Source: Actinernus sp. WN-2022
Lineage: Eukaryota > Cnidaria > Anthozoa > Actiniaria > Actinernidae
Direction of reading: 5' to 3'
Assembly (NCBI GenBank): GCA_030867875.1
Contig: JAOWCC010001501.1
Coordinates: 19,559,524 to 19,623,523 of the forward strand
Length of the DNA: 64,000 nucleotides
Made by a program: the position numbers and the translations under genes. Below are positions 12,601 through 24,317 of this stretch, piece after piece. How positions within the stretch are numbered: position 1 is the stretch's first letter; the number at the start of each line of letters is the position of its first letter. Under the pieces are notes generated by a model. That model did not search any database. It saw only the letters and a list, made by a program, of their open reading frames with translations, and was not told where the DNA came from.

Positions 12601-15600
12601 AACTATGTATTTTTCTTACAATTAATAGTTCGTCACATTTGTAAACTTTGTAGTTGTAGACTGTGTGGAAATGGTACATTTCAACGCTGCAACAGTTCTA
12701 ACAATTCGTAAATAACGTTACATTTCTGACCTGTGGAAGATGTTTCCACTTAAATTTCATCGAAAATTTAAGCTGAACTAACATTATTGAATTATTAATT
12801 ACTTTAAAAAATGTAAAAAGCGAGCAAGAGCGGGTCTCCCAAGTCCCAAGTGTTTAAACACTTAAAAGTATTCGACGAATTCCTGGATCGAATTAAAATT
12901 TAGGTTGATTTTTGAGGAGGGATGAAAACCGGAGAACCTGGAGAAAAACCCTCGGAGCAAGGACGAGCTGAGATACCAACAAACGCAACTCACATGTGGC
13001 ACTGTGATCAGGAATCGAACCCAGGCTACGGCGCCACCCCAGCTGCATGCACTCTAATGATCATGATTTGAATAAATTTTAAAGCTCGAAGAAGGAAAGA
13101 TTTGGATTATACGTATTTTGGATTATACGTATAGCCTTTACTGCATGACGACAAACAAACTTCCAAATGCTGTTTTAGAAAGATCTAAAAAGGATTGGAG
13201 GTGGAAAATAGCATTAATTTTACAAAACACTAACGATCTCGTACTACTACAAGTGCCTTTAAATAAATGAAGTTAGAATGCAGTTTTGCCATCCAGTACA
13301 ACTACGTGATTGCATTCCTGCAAAAGGCCCATTAACAACAGTGACAACGCCGAGCTGTGACAACGCCGAGCTGTGACAACGCCGAGCTGTGACAACGCCG
13401 AGCTGTAACAACGCCGAGCTGTGACAACGCCGAGCTCCCAGAAAACACGGAAGAGGAATTATCTCATGACAGCAGAAACTGTGTACCAGGCCTTTTCTGT
13501 TCTGACGGAAGGCTGACGCTCGTAACAACAGTTTTATTACTTTTGTCTCTGTTTTTTCCGTTGATAAAATCCAATGATTTACTGATTGAAACTTAAAGGG
13601 GCCGTCTCACCCACAGTGCTTAGCGCGCTCACATAGCATAGCAGCCATTTTCGATGCCATCGAAATCCAGAGTTTTATGGTAGTGGTCTTAATCTTCTCT
13701 ACATCTCTGCCATCCTTCCAGCTATCGTCAGAAAAATCATTTTAGGTTGAACCATTTTTATTGTTCTTCCTATTGAGCCTCTTATTTAAGTGTTTTAAAT
13801 TATTTGGTCTTGCAAATTTTAGTTTTATTTCAGGTGGCCGTAGTTCTCTGATGGTGCCAGTCTCGTTTGTCCTCAACGAAAGGAAACAATTGTCCGTTTG
13901 GGGTCCACGATTTCCACCTACAACATGGAGAAGCTATTCTGACCATTAATCTTTATATGTAAAGATATATTAGCGCTTAGTTCGAGTATCTACTATCTTT
14001 GAGCCGATTTGGGTTTTTGAACACCGTGGCTGGCTGGCTTAGTACGTGACCACAATTTGCAACAAAACTCCACTTGAAGAACAGTTTCCTAAAATCATTT
14101 TCAGGGCTTTGGCGTTTAACTTGTGGAAACAGGGTCCTCTCTCTGGTTTCGAAGGGCGGGATTTGGGCTTTTAGACAGTGATTTTGCCGAGATTTTCGGA
14201 TTCACCGGGTTGTTCATTTGAAGTTTATACTCGCACGAAATTTGACAAACAACGGAAAGCCGCCGAGACTGCATGATAATAATTTCCTATTCAGGCGAGC
14301 TGTTATTCGTTCACTGTTCTCTCTTGAACTGGTTCTCTGGCACCAGCAACGAGATTGCCTGCTAGCAGATGATCTCTCTCTCTCTCTCTCTCTCTGCAGG
14401 GAAAATAAAACCGAGGGGAGAAACCTCTCTTTTGATAATTATTAGTATTCTCTGTTTATAGTACTGATGACAGGGTTCGCGCGGAAGCGACGGGTGAGCG
14501 GTAAAGTCAACAAAATAATATAGGCAATGAAACTCCGCTTGGTCGACCCGAAAAGAATTGAGGGCTTCGGCGTTCAATTTATGGAAACAGGTCTCTCTTT
14601 TCGGATTCATCGGATCGATGAAAGTTTATACTCGCACGAAATTTGACAACAGTCGGCCGCCGTGATAATAATTTCCCATTGAAACAAGCTGTAATTCGTT
14701 CACTGTTCTCTCTTGAACTGGTTCTCTGCTACTGCCAGCAACGAGATTGTCTGCTAGCAGTTCTCTCTAGCTCTCTCTCTGTCTGCAAGTAAAAAAGAAC
14801 CGAGGAGAGAAACCCTAGAGAAACCTCTCGCTTTCATAATTATTAGTGTTTATACCCGGAGAGTGTGTTCTCTGTTTATAGCAGCGACGCGTGAGCGATA
14901 AATGTTATAGTACAGCCAAGTACTGCTGTATAACACTTTGTTGACTTCACATTCAACTTGTGAGGTACTATTTAAGTTTCATCAAGGTCATCCATGTATC
15001 ATGTCACCAACATAAAGAATACGTTTAGTTTGTGAGGTTCCCGCCGTGAACAGGGGTCAAAGTCCCGGATATAAACAATAACAAAAGCACGCTAAGCACT
15101 GTGGGTGAGACGGCCCCTTTAAGAGCGGCCGTCTGTAAATATCGCCTAAAGTGTTTAGGATGAAAAAAAAATGAAATTCCTCAAACTTTCTCAGAATAAT
15201 GGCCTGGGTGAGTGATTCATATAAATATAACTTTTAGTTGAATCTGATTTTTATTTTCGCCAAACGGCGACAAAATCGGTTTTACGGCTCTTAGACCGGT
15301 TTTTAGGAGATCGATACCACACATCGTTAACGGCTCGCCTAAAAATGAAAATAGAAATTTATAGCAATACTGTGCAGCTAAATACAAAGAAAAGATAATG
15401 ATTTCTCTTTTCATGGGTTGTTTATTACAAATTAAATATTTTATCAATTTTTTATTATTGTGTTAATTTTAGACATTTTTGGTACGCAAAATAATGACCA
15501 AATTGAGAAGCCAAAATCTCCAATGATACATGACCTGGCTATATTAGAGTATAACCTAGCGAAAGAGCAATGTTTCTTCTTCAAATACATGCAATAAAAT

Positions 15601-18600
15601 TTTTGGGCAATTAAAACTACGAATTTTCAGGGCACCAAACGCAAGTGGCACCGACGTAAGAATACTCTCTTTTCTCACAGCGTTCGAATGCACAGAATCT
15701 AGGATGAACAGAGAAAAAAAATATGATATCAACTTCTATCAGGTTAAATTTAACACTAAAGAAGCCTGAGTACTTTCAGATAGATTATATATCGGTTTCT
15801 ACCAATTATGTACAAAATCAGTGGCTTTTAGCGGTATTTTTGCGATGACATATTGTTGAATCTTTACTCATGCCGGAGCGCTGACAACTTTCAATTGATA
15901 GACTACCTTATGAGACTTCTAAGTCAATCCGAATGATCTACAGTTGAACTATTCACTGTTAGGAATGTTAAAAAGTAATTGTAATGGCTTAATATGTACC
16001 TTTCATGTGGTTTTGTAGAGAATCGGTAGTATAACTAGAGGTTGTCAAATGCAAGACTGCCGTAGTTGAACTGTCAACAGCTGAGATTGCGTTACACACA
16101 GGAAGCCCGCTTTATCAGGAAATATGAACGCGTAATATAACTATATATGGACTTTTGGTTTACGTTCCGATCCGGGAAACTAGTTATATTTTATGTAGGA
16201 TCTCAGTATCACTGGATTTATTTTTTGTCTTTGAGTTTGGTCGCCAATTGAAATCAAAGCTTCACGTAACCTTATCTCCCATAGGGGGGAGACGGGAGTA
16301 CTTATGTTATGTCTCTTGACTGTTTTGGTATGACGAGTTGGCGAGCCCGACCGATTATTATAATTCGCAACCCAAGTACGGTTCTGAAGCAAAAATGTAG
16401 CAATCCGTTAGACTTTTTTTCTCAAAATTTTGGAAAAAAAAGTGTATTATAGCTACTTTCCGCACACCTGGTCAGGTTCCGAAGCTGACGCCGGCCGCAT
16501 AATAATCTCTCGGGAGTTCTAAAATGGCAATTACGTATATTCAATATTTTCACCCAGTGGCCATCTTGGATCGAAAGCGAGAAAATCAGTTTTGTTTTTA
16601 GTAACGCTATAACCTCGCACTGAGGGATATTAGAACGAGTTTAGCCAAGCAAAACCTCGCATTGGATCCAATATGGCCACCGAGTGAAAAAAACGTGAAT
16701 GCAACCGCGTTATTTATGGTTCGGTTTCCGTGAGTTTACTTTTCGCTTGCCTATCATAAGCGTAATTTTATGATTAATGGTGTTGCAGCCATGGCCATGT
16801 AGGTTGACCAAACAAGAGAAGTTAATGTATCTATCAATTCCAAATCTGCCCCCCCCCCTCGGTATACGTGTAGCATTTGGCCGCGCAGTCTGTCCCAGGG
16901 TGGGGCATTTTACCAGCAAATAATAGTTGGGGTGGTGAATAGCCCACGTTCGATATATGTTTCACTTATCACGCACAAAGGTTTCAACATGTGTCTCCGG
17001 GGTAAATTAAATTTATTATATTATTTGAACAAAGAATAAAATTAATTTAATTACCCTGGAGCATCATTATACTGAAACCTTTGTGTGTGACGAGTGGAGC
17101 ATATATTGAAAGTCGTGTATTGGTGAAAGAGAGTCAAGGTTGCGGATTTTACATCAATATTTATTAGAGATTTGCACTCGTTCCTTAGCCCCACGGTTAG
17201 GTCTTTGCAAAGCTCTGATTCCCAAAAGTCAAATGCTCCACAAATGGGGGAGGGGAGGGGAGGAGTGGGCAGGTTTGGAATTGCTAGAGAGATAACGAGT
17301 CATACTTTATAAAGCCCGGTTTGCCATAGGATCGTTACGATCGCAGCGATCATAGATAGCGATCGGAGCGATCTACATATGGAAACCGATCTATAGTTCT
17401 ATTCTGCCGATTGTACAATCCATGGAGCCCGTGGGAGGAGGACTGTGTGGCGGTTATGATTTCCGGGTACGAGTTTTTCACAAAAAGACAGGTTATAGAC
17501 GACTCGGAATAATAAAACATAAATCCGGGTTCGTTTTCACAATAACTTGGAAAATCGGGTTTTGGAACTATACTTTCTCTGAAAACCGGATCTGGATCGG
17601 ACCCCATGGCGGCACATACGTACGTACCCGTATTGTGATTAATATATTGTTGACATATCTGACTGATTTATTTAGCATAGTGACCGGATTTCGAATTTAC
17701 CATGGCCAGTTGAGCCACCATATTACATGCATTAAGATCGAAGGTCACATTACTTTGCTATTTTAAAAAGGGACCCTTATTACTCGGGCTGCCTGTGGCA
17801 GCACCGAGTCTTAAAATGCAAGTCGTTTTTTTTTTTTTTTTTTTGTTGGGTGCCGCAAAATTTCTGCGCATGCGTTAAAGGTCAAATTCACACCAATCAG
17901 ATTGCACTGTGCTGATCACGCAACAATCGCCAGGTTAATTTATTTACATAATTTAATACAGTAAAGCAAGATGGCGGAGGACCCGCGAGGAACTTTCTCT
18001 CTAATTTGGAGTCTCATCTCTCAAATGTAAGCCAGTTTAATGTTTTATTTAACTTCACTCGTGCGAAAGCCTTCCAACAGGCTCAGGATATTTCAACTGG
18101 CGCTATTGTCGGAGCCGAAGGACCACGTTTTTTACCCAGATGGCCAGTGATTTTATTATACGACACGTACGACGACCTGAAGCCAGTGTAGGGGCCAGGA
18201 TCCGGAAAGCTAAAATTCGAAGAAATAGATATTGGAATCTATAAGCCATCGGCTCGCTGTGCTGCATTCAAAACATCCGAGGAGAACATCTTATTTCGGG
18301 CGAATGCACTTCAAGACCAATATTATGAGTCTCTTAAAAACTGTCAGAGATTTAAATTTACCGTAAGTTGGATCAGAGTATTGAGATCAAGTTATTTCGT
18401 TCCAGCGAGGATATTGACCTAGCGAAAACGGTACAAGCTGTCGAAGGATTTTACTTATAATCATCCACGTCTACTTAACAACAGGAATAGTTATGTGCCA
18501 AGGCATGGGCAAAGATAGAGTTTCCCAGATTACAGATGAAAGTAGAGAACTTAATGAACGAAGAAACAGAGGTCACGCGCGACATGAACATGTACATGTT

Positions 18601-21600
18601 CAACACTTTATGTTATACTAAGAAAACAAAACAAATCACAGAGCCTGCAAGTTCACAAGTCAATGAAAAACCCCAAGAGCCTGTAGTTTTGGATCAACAT
18701 GTCCTTGAAACTCCAAAAGCAACATACACATGAGTCAAAATCAAACCGGAAGAGACGGAATTCTTGAGATTCTTCACGAGGATAAAAATATTTGTTAGCC
18801 CGCAATAAGAACTCTCTCGCTGCTTTAACGACCTTGATTTGTAACATGGAGGCTGACCTGATATGATATGCGTAATGAATTCTTACTCTCGTCACATCAA
18901 AACACGAATCAAGAAACCAAACTCAGTCATTTGGAAGACAAATTAGTGCAGCAAGATAATATATACAAGACCGAATTCAAGATGCTGTCATCTCGAATAT
19001 ATTATTGACCTAGAAGTTGAAAATGGAGAGTTGAAAGCGGATATAATAAAAAAAAAATCAAGAATACAAAAAAGAAGACAATGTTCTGAGACTACCCAAC
19101 CTACTGAAGCTTATCAGTTTGTCCAAGAGCCATATTTCTTACATGACAACCCGATCTCTATTCATCAGAATACATTTTCTGTGCTAAATGACGAGAGTTT
19201 ACAATCACCTGACCGACAACCAACCCACTACTAAAGAAAGGGACCATGAAGTACGGTAGTACGGTTAATTCTCGGGTTCAAAACAATGAATATATGCCTG
19301 CTCAAATGCAGTGTGTTAAACGAATAAGTAGTGTTTAAATTAAAAGGTCAACATACGAGAAAAAGAAAACTATTAAATTACATATATACTAGGGGAGCAG
19401 AGAATGAAAGTCACCGCGCTACCGGCCACTCCTAAAGACTGCTAAATTCAGCTAATAATTCTTCCCTTTGGTTAATATTAGAGGATTAAGAGGATTTCAA
19501 ATGAAAGTGTATTTCATCTTCAATCTAATATAATGTGGCCCGAGTGAAAGCCCAGATGGGCTCTTGTTTATGTTTAGACTCTGCCAAAATGGTATAGATA
19601 GCAGCAAAGGCTAAATCATCCGATGCGGTCAACAGACATTCGATCTTCTCAGTCTATTATTCGCAGTCTTCTGAGCCTTACACGGATTACTATTGTGGTC
19701 AACTTCATTCTTATGTTGTCCCCTTAAATTATTTTAATTAGAATTCAATAAAAAGGGTACAGCCATGGCCACATAACGGACCCCCATGCTCTATACCAAC
19801 GCGTATACCGTACAGTTATGGTGTCAGTTATTTCTAGCCAACACAGCTACGTTTTTCACACACCTCTACCATTTAATAAATTTTGCAAGTGCTACCCTTC
19901 CCCCATCCCGGATATTTCCATGCCTGGTATTAAAACAGCTGATTGATAGTAAACTTGCTGAATTTGATAATCTCTCGCGAACCCAAAAGACTCAACTGAT
20001 TGATGGAAACTTGCAAGAATATTGACTTACATAAGGTACCAAAGAACTTAAACAGATGTCGCATTTATGATTGGTAAATGATAGATGACATACAGTGGCG
20101 GATCCAGGGAGTGGGTTCCCCCTTACTTCTGGATATCACTCAGAAATGAATAGCTAAATACATATTTCAATGTATGCTACTCAGACATGAAAAATTATCA
20201 TAGAAATATCATATGAAACCTGTTACATATTGTAAGTATAGTTCTCTAGTATGACACTATTATTTTGCACCCCCTCCCCCCCCCCTCCCCCCCTATGACT
20301 CGCTTAACCCACCTTATATCACACTTGACACGGTTTTCTTTGTTCTTCATAGGGGTGAAACTCTGGTATAAACCCGTTGAATAATAGACTAATTAAATCG
20401 TCAATCTGAGGTTTATAACTGTTACAGGGAGGTTTATAACAAAGTTTTAAACCTCCTTTCTATTTGAGAAAACCTCGCCAAATGTGATATAAGTCAGTTT
20501 CATACCTCGAACCTTCGGTTCTCGGTATGAAACTTTTACTTTTACAAAATCCTGGATCCGTCCCTGAATGAGTTGTCTTCTTCATCAGTAGTGGATGACT
20601 CTAAATCGGCTAAAAAAAACGAAAAACGATCCCACAAGCGCTTAGATAGAACGAAGAACAGAATACTAAGTCCTAAGCGCCTTCGGTACATTTTTGCGGT
20701 CTTTTTGGGCAGAACTTGAACATAAATCAACATCTCTTTAACATCAAAGTAATATATTCACTGCTGATAAAGACTGAATAGCTACTTCCAGAAAAATACT
20801 TCTATACTACTACTAGTACTGCTTGGCACATGATACACTTTTCCTCCTACAGTCGGTGCCTGCATTCTCCAGCGTGTTTAGCGAAACAAATCAAACTTTA
20901 GACATAAACAGGCCGACCATTACCCGGATCGTTATTGTTTTTTTTAGATTTTATATATAATGCCATACGTATTGTTTGCTTTCATCGCGAATGTAGGCTG
21001 GTTTTCATTTGGTCGTTCGCTGCGATCGCTGTAAAGGTGAGTCGGCTTTAGGGACCGGACATTATTTAGCGGTAGGGGGTGGGGCTACTAGTTCTGCATT
21101 GTGGCTTGCCCCCAAAAAATGTGACCTTGCAGTTCTCTGGTCTCACAAAATAATTACCCTCCCCGTAGATAACCCTATAAATATATTTAACCTATAAAAG
21201 AGGAGCATAAAAAAAATTGACCCCCCCTTAAATGGGAGCATAAAAAATCGTGACCCCCTACAAATCTAGTAGTCCCCCTCCCCCAACGCTAAATAATGTC
21301 CGGTCCCTTATAGCGATCGTAGTGATAACATGGAATCTACTCTCAAGCGGTCATAGCGATTACGATCGCCAGGATAGAATTTATTGTTGTACCCGATATT
21401 CAGTTCCATTTGATAGCAAGATATAATCGCTACGATTGACAAGTACTTTTTTTCAGCGGTCGCTGCGATCGGAGAAACGGGCATATGGGATATAATTTAG
21501 CATGGGGAGTGTCATACATTTTCAAACCCCCCGAAATAGAGGGTCGTAAAAAAGGGTTGGCTGTAGGGGGAAGGGCAAAATATTTCATACTTATTGGTAG

Positions 21601-24063
21601 GGTTATATATATTTAGACTTTTTCATTTCATTCTCCATAACGTATGGTACGGACCTCGTACTCAGATATTGAGAGGTAGATACTTGTGACTTCCGGCACT
21701 CTCTTCTTCGACATTTTGGAAAAAGAGTTCTGACAGTCTTATAGCTACTTTCCGCACACCTGGCCGACGCCGAACAAGTACCCTCCATCTCCCAGCAATT
21801 GTAACATGTCGATTGCCGTCCAATATACAGTTTGAAACTCAAAGACAAAAATAAAAGCCAAATCCAGTTACACTGAGATCCTATATCGAATATAACTAGT
21901 TCCCCGGATCGGAACTGATGTAAATCAGAAATCCACAGTTATAGATTTCTAGCTTCGTAAACACGTTGTTCATTTGTTCCGAAAAAGCGGGCTTCCTGTG
22001 TGTAACGCAATCTCAGCTGTTGACAGTTGAACTACGGCAGACCTGTTTATAAACGGCTACCAATTCTCTACGAAACCACATGAAAGGTACATATTAAGCC
22101 ATAATAATTACTTTTTAACATTCCTAACAGTGAATAGTTCAACTGTAGATCATTCGGATTGACTTAAAAGTCTATCAATTGAAAGTTGTCGGCGCTCCGG
22201 CATGAGTAAAGATTCAACAATATGTCATCGCAAAAATACCGCTAAAAGCCACTGATTTTGTACATAATTGGTAGAAACCGATATATAATCTATCTGAAAG
22301 TACCCAGGCTTCTTTAGTATTAAATTTAACCTGATAGAAGTTGATATCATATTTTTTCCTCTGTTCATCTCAGATTCTGTGCATTCGAACGCTGTGAGAA
22401 AAGAGAGTATTCTCACGTCGGTGTCACCACAGGGAACCCAAGCTCTGTTTGTGTTTTAAATTATAAGGGTTTGTATGGGATTTTTAACGAGTATTTGGTT
22501 GTATTTGTTAAGCCAGAAATGCTGAAATAAAATCAATGAAAACTTACCTGAAGTCTTTATCTGTTCTTCATTGGGCTCTGTATGCAATTTCAGCGAATTC
22601 TGTTGAAATTTTATCCCTCGATTTCAACAGAATTCGCTGAAATTGCATACAGAGCCCAATGAAGAACAGATAAAGACTTCAGGTAAGTTTTCATTGATTT
22701 TATTTCAGCATTTCTGGCTTAACAAATACAACCAAATACTCGTTAAAAATCCCATACAAACCCTTATAATTTAAAACACAAACAGAGCTTGGGTTCCCTG
22801 TGGTGTCACTTGCGTTTGATGCCCTGAAAATTCGTAGTTTTAATTGCCCAAAAATTTTATTGCATGTATTTGAAGAAGAAACATTGCTCTTTCGCTAGGT
22901 TATACTCTAATATAGCCAGATCATGTATCATTGGAGATTTTGGCTTCTCAATTTGGTCATTATTTTGCGTACCAAAAATGTCTAAAATTAACACAATAAT
23001 AAAAAATTGATAAAATATTTAATTTGTAATAAACAACCCATGAAAAGAGAAATCATTATCTTTTCTTTGTATTTAGCTGCACAGTATTGCTATAAATTTC
23101 TATTTTCATTTTTAGGCGAGCCGTTAACGATGTGTGGTATCGATCTCCTAAAAACCGGTCTAAGAGCCGTAAAACCGATTTTGTCGCCGTTTGGCGAAAA
23201 TAAAAATCAGATTCAACTAAAAGTTATATTTATATGAATCACTCACCCAGGCCATTATTCTGAGAAAGTTTGAGGAATTTCATTTTTTTTCATCCTAAAC
23301 ACTTTTATATTTTGATATTTACAGACGGCCGCTCTTAATTACGTCGGTGTTCAAGGTTTCGGCTACACGGATATGTCTTCTCCCTTGTAGAGCGAGCATG
23401 CAATACTCACTAGTCAGAATAATAAATCCTAAATGGTCTCTTAGGCCATCCCAATAAAATGTTTCGTTTACCATCGCCCGACCGACCCAATTTATTTTTG
23501 GAAAAGCAAAACAAATTATGAAAGGTTTAAGACCGACCAAAGTTTTTGGAAAAAGTAAAAATAAAGATTGAAGAAAATATTTTTTAAATTACACCTCTTT
23601 TGCGAGCTCTCTACCTATTAGTTTCTTGCCTTTCACATGCAAATTGTCAATCCACAGCTAGTAGAGGAAAGAGTAGTCGAGGAATATATGACTCGTGACA
23701 TTTTTACGCGAGTCCGGCAAGCCGACTTGGTTTCAGATCCGCTTTTTTTTTACCGACCGACCCACCATCACGAGCTGAGGGCGATGGTAAACGAAACTTT
23801 TAGTAAATATTTCTGAACAAATCAAAGGGTTTTCTCATACATTTTGATCCCGCGGGATTACCGCGAGTCAGCATAATAGGAACTGTGAAAGCCGTCCCCA
23901 AGAGAACAGTAGCCGTGATAACTGACACCATAACAAGTACACATCGCCTACGGCTCTTCCCTTGAACACCTATCTCGTTGTTGATAACATCTGTAGATTG
24001 GGACTCGTTGTCCTGATTGTTTTGTGAAGGTTGTGTATCCTCAGGAGGAGTCGTACCAGCCAT
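9026..24063 (-). CDS. Membrane-anchored TSP1-TSP1-fibrinogen-related protein (gene span, inferred joining)
   Basis: Four coding exons on one strand share phase-1 borders: 23841-24063, 11962-12144, 11652-11834 and 9026-9657. Joined, they give a cytoplasmic tail, one membrane helix, two thrombospondin type 1 repeats and a C-terminal fibrinogen-related (FReD) lectin domain, in type II orientation. FReD proteins bind acetylated sugars or microbial surfaces, and TSP1 repeats bind glycans or matrix. The TSP1-TSP1-FReD joining is well supported by phase and spacing. The link to the anchor exon, across an 11.7-kb intron filled by transposons, rests only on strand and phase, and extra exons may be missed. 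It could be a pattern-recognition receptor; the ligand is unknown. Confidence 0.6.
9738..10054. mobile_element. Foldback MITE
   Basis: GAGGAACTTAAGCAATCACGACGGC at the left pairs with a CCGTCATGGTTGCTTAAGTCCCCT block at the right. The ~317-base element has no coding capacity and lies in the intron between the second TSP1 exon and the FReD exon. Confidence 0.7.
10064..11651. other. Intron of the FReD gene
   Basis: This is mostly unremarkable AT-rich intron. A 105-codon minus-strand open stretch (10779-11111) follows an AG that would allow a phase-1 exon, but I see no matching donor and no domain signature. I therefore do not call it an exon. Confidence 0.4.
10619..10663. other. Perfect-looking 20-bp hairpin
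   Basis: TAAACATTAGGTATGATTAG and a CTAATCGTACCTAATGTTTA block are inverted copies around a 4-base centre, with one mismatch. It could be a small foldback remnant or a cruciform-prone site in the intron. Confidence 0.6.
11652..11834 (-). CDS. Exon: second thrombospondin type 1 repeat
   Basis: This 183-base exon is phase 1-1, between AAG and GTAACT. It encodes WSEWSEWTSCNVTCRQGT, then R-x-R-x-C and a NCSVAKNCT end, with the WxxWxxW mannosylation or glycan-binding face and six cysteines. It is a near copy of the exon at 11962-12144. In CRQGT, an Arg replaces the usual Gly of the CSVTCGxG signature. Confidence 0.93.
11962..12144 (-). CDS. Exon: first thrombospondin type 1 repeat
   Basis: This 183-base exon is phase 1-1, with a TTTCAG acceptor and a GTAAGA donor. 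The product shows WSEWSEWTPCNVTCGQGTR and six cysteines, the standard TSP1 layout. Equal length and high identity with the next exon show a recent tandem exon duplication. Confidence 0.94.
12145..12861. other. Intron stretch
   Basis: AT-rich intron upstream of the TSP1 exons in transcript order. No further module exon is visible. Confidence 0.4.
12862..13060 (-). repeat. tRNA-derived SINE-like element (copy 2)
   Basis: Read on the minus strand it has a box B-like GGGTTCGATTCC, then GAGTTGCGTTTGTTGGTATC and the GAGGGTTTTTCTCC / CTCCGGTTTTC blocks shared with 6985-7130. A box A is weak. It is a retroposed SINE, not a functional tRNA. Confidence 0.65.
13341..13436. repeat. 16-bp tandem repeat, six copies
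   Basis: GTGACAACGCCGAGCT is repeated six times without a break. One copy has GTAACAAC in place of GTGACAAC. Confidence 0.97.
13597..15118. mobile_element. 1.5-kb non-autonomous TTAA element
   Basis: The termini AGGGGCCGTCTCACCCACAG and its inverse are flanked by TTAA at 13593-13596 and 15119-15122, the target of piggyBac- and Kolobok-type elements. The inverted repeat continues through TGCTTAGCG. The interior has an internal direct repeat of about 460 bases (near 14110-14470 and 14560-14890), each with a GGAAACAGG block and a CT-rich run (14374-14396 and near 14763). No transposase is present. The right TTAA is shared with the next, larger element. Confidence 0.85.
16931..17128. mobile_element. 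Foldback of a dispersed repeat inside the 8.2-kb element
   Basis: The motif AAACCTTTGTG(T/C)GTGA occurs in both orientations here (inverted copies near 16970 and 17080). It also appears near 39090 and 59770, so this is a dispersed family present as a palindrome. Confidence 0.6.
18006..19240 (+). pseudogene. Decayed coding-like remnant inside the 8.2-kb element
   Basis: Three short open stretches on the plus strand (18006-18191, ~18270-18360 and 18536-18733), followed by a fourth (19031-19234), have protein-like composition (for example TSEENILFRANALQDQYYES) but are broken by stops and frame changes. I recognise no transposase motif. They may be the remains of the element's own gene or of a captured host gene. 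Confidence 0.3.
20311..20533. repeat. Dispersed repeat, copy 1
   Basis: The same sequence appears in inverse orientation at 45412-45702. Shared blocks include GGGGTGAAACTCTGGTATAA, CAGGGAGGTTTATAA and the TTCGGTTCTCGGTATGAAAC end. It is non-coding and nested in the 8.2-kb element. Confidence 0.8.
21051..21307. mobile_element. 257-bp MITE with TTA duplication
   Basis: The inverted ends GGGACCGGACATTATTTAGCG are flanked by TTA on both sides (21048-21050 and 21308-21310). A 3-bp TTA target and GGG termini fit the PIF/Harbinger superfamily. It is nested inside the 8.2-kb TTAA element. Confidence 0.75.
22428..22802. mobile_element. 375-bp near-perfect palindrome with 7-bp duplication
   Basis: The ends CACAGGGAACCCAAGCTCTG are inverted. 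The whole element is two ~185-base arms around a ~10-base centre near 22615. GTGTCAC flanks it at 22421-22427 and 22803-22809. The empty site is visible in the left arm of the host element near 15650, which proves insertion. Confidence 0.88.
23841..24063 (-). CDS. First coding exon: cytoplasmic tail and membrane anchor
   Basis: ATG at 24061-24063 opens a Ser/Asn/Gln-rich tail, then the basic stop-transfer KSRRR, a hydrophobic helix (CVLVMVSVITATVLLGTAF) and a short lumenal stub. It ends at AAT before GTATGAG, phase 1. This is the layout of a type II membrane protein, with the tail inside and C-terminal modules outside. The phase matches the TSP1 exons downstream on the same strand. A TATAAATA box (24096-24103, -) lies only about 33 bases upstream of the ATG. 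Confidence 0.65.
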
Positions 24064-24095
24064 TGTACGGCTAAAATATGGTATAACAATGATAA

Positions 24096-24103
24096 TATTT
24101 ATA
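24096..24103 (-). promoter_or_regulatory. Possible TATA box
   Basis: TATAAATA on the minus strand lies 33 bases upstream of the ATG at 24063. That would leave a very short leader, so it may be chance in AT-rich DNA. Confidence 0.3.
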
Positions 24104-24317
24104 GTTAGAGGGACGATAGGTTATCAAAGGGAGAATTATGAAATAAATTAGGGGAAAATCCGATAAAGTGGAAAGGACACAAACCAAATCAATCAAACTG
24201 CAGGGAACCATCAGTGTGTCTCTCAAGTCAGTTTCAGTAAGTCGTTTGCGAATTTTTAAGTCGCGGTTAGAATCGGAAATTCAGAGACAATAGCCCGGTT
24301 TGCACGACAAGCATTTA

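Larger units (their letters stand above)
15123..23334. mobile_element. 8.2-kb TTAA element with ~1.1-1.5-kb inverted arms
   Basis: The left end GAGCGGCCGTCTGTAAATAT is matched inverted at the right end, with TTAA at 15119-15122 and 23335-23338. Left arm 15123-16235 mirrors right arm 21838-23334. The right arm is longer because a 375-base foldback (22428-22802) sits in it. The same 76-codon open frame appears in both arms in opposite directions and is arm sequence, not a gene. The interior holds decayed coding-like sequence (18006-19240), other MITEs and AGCGATCG-rich stretches, but no transposase I recognise. It occupies the first intron of the TSP1-FReD gene. Confidence 0.85.

Noticed and set aside
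15217..15447. 76-codon open frame found identically at 23007-23237 on the other strand
   Set aside because: It lies in the mirror arms of the 8.2-kb element. The identity reflects the palindrome, and no domain or splice context supports coding.
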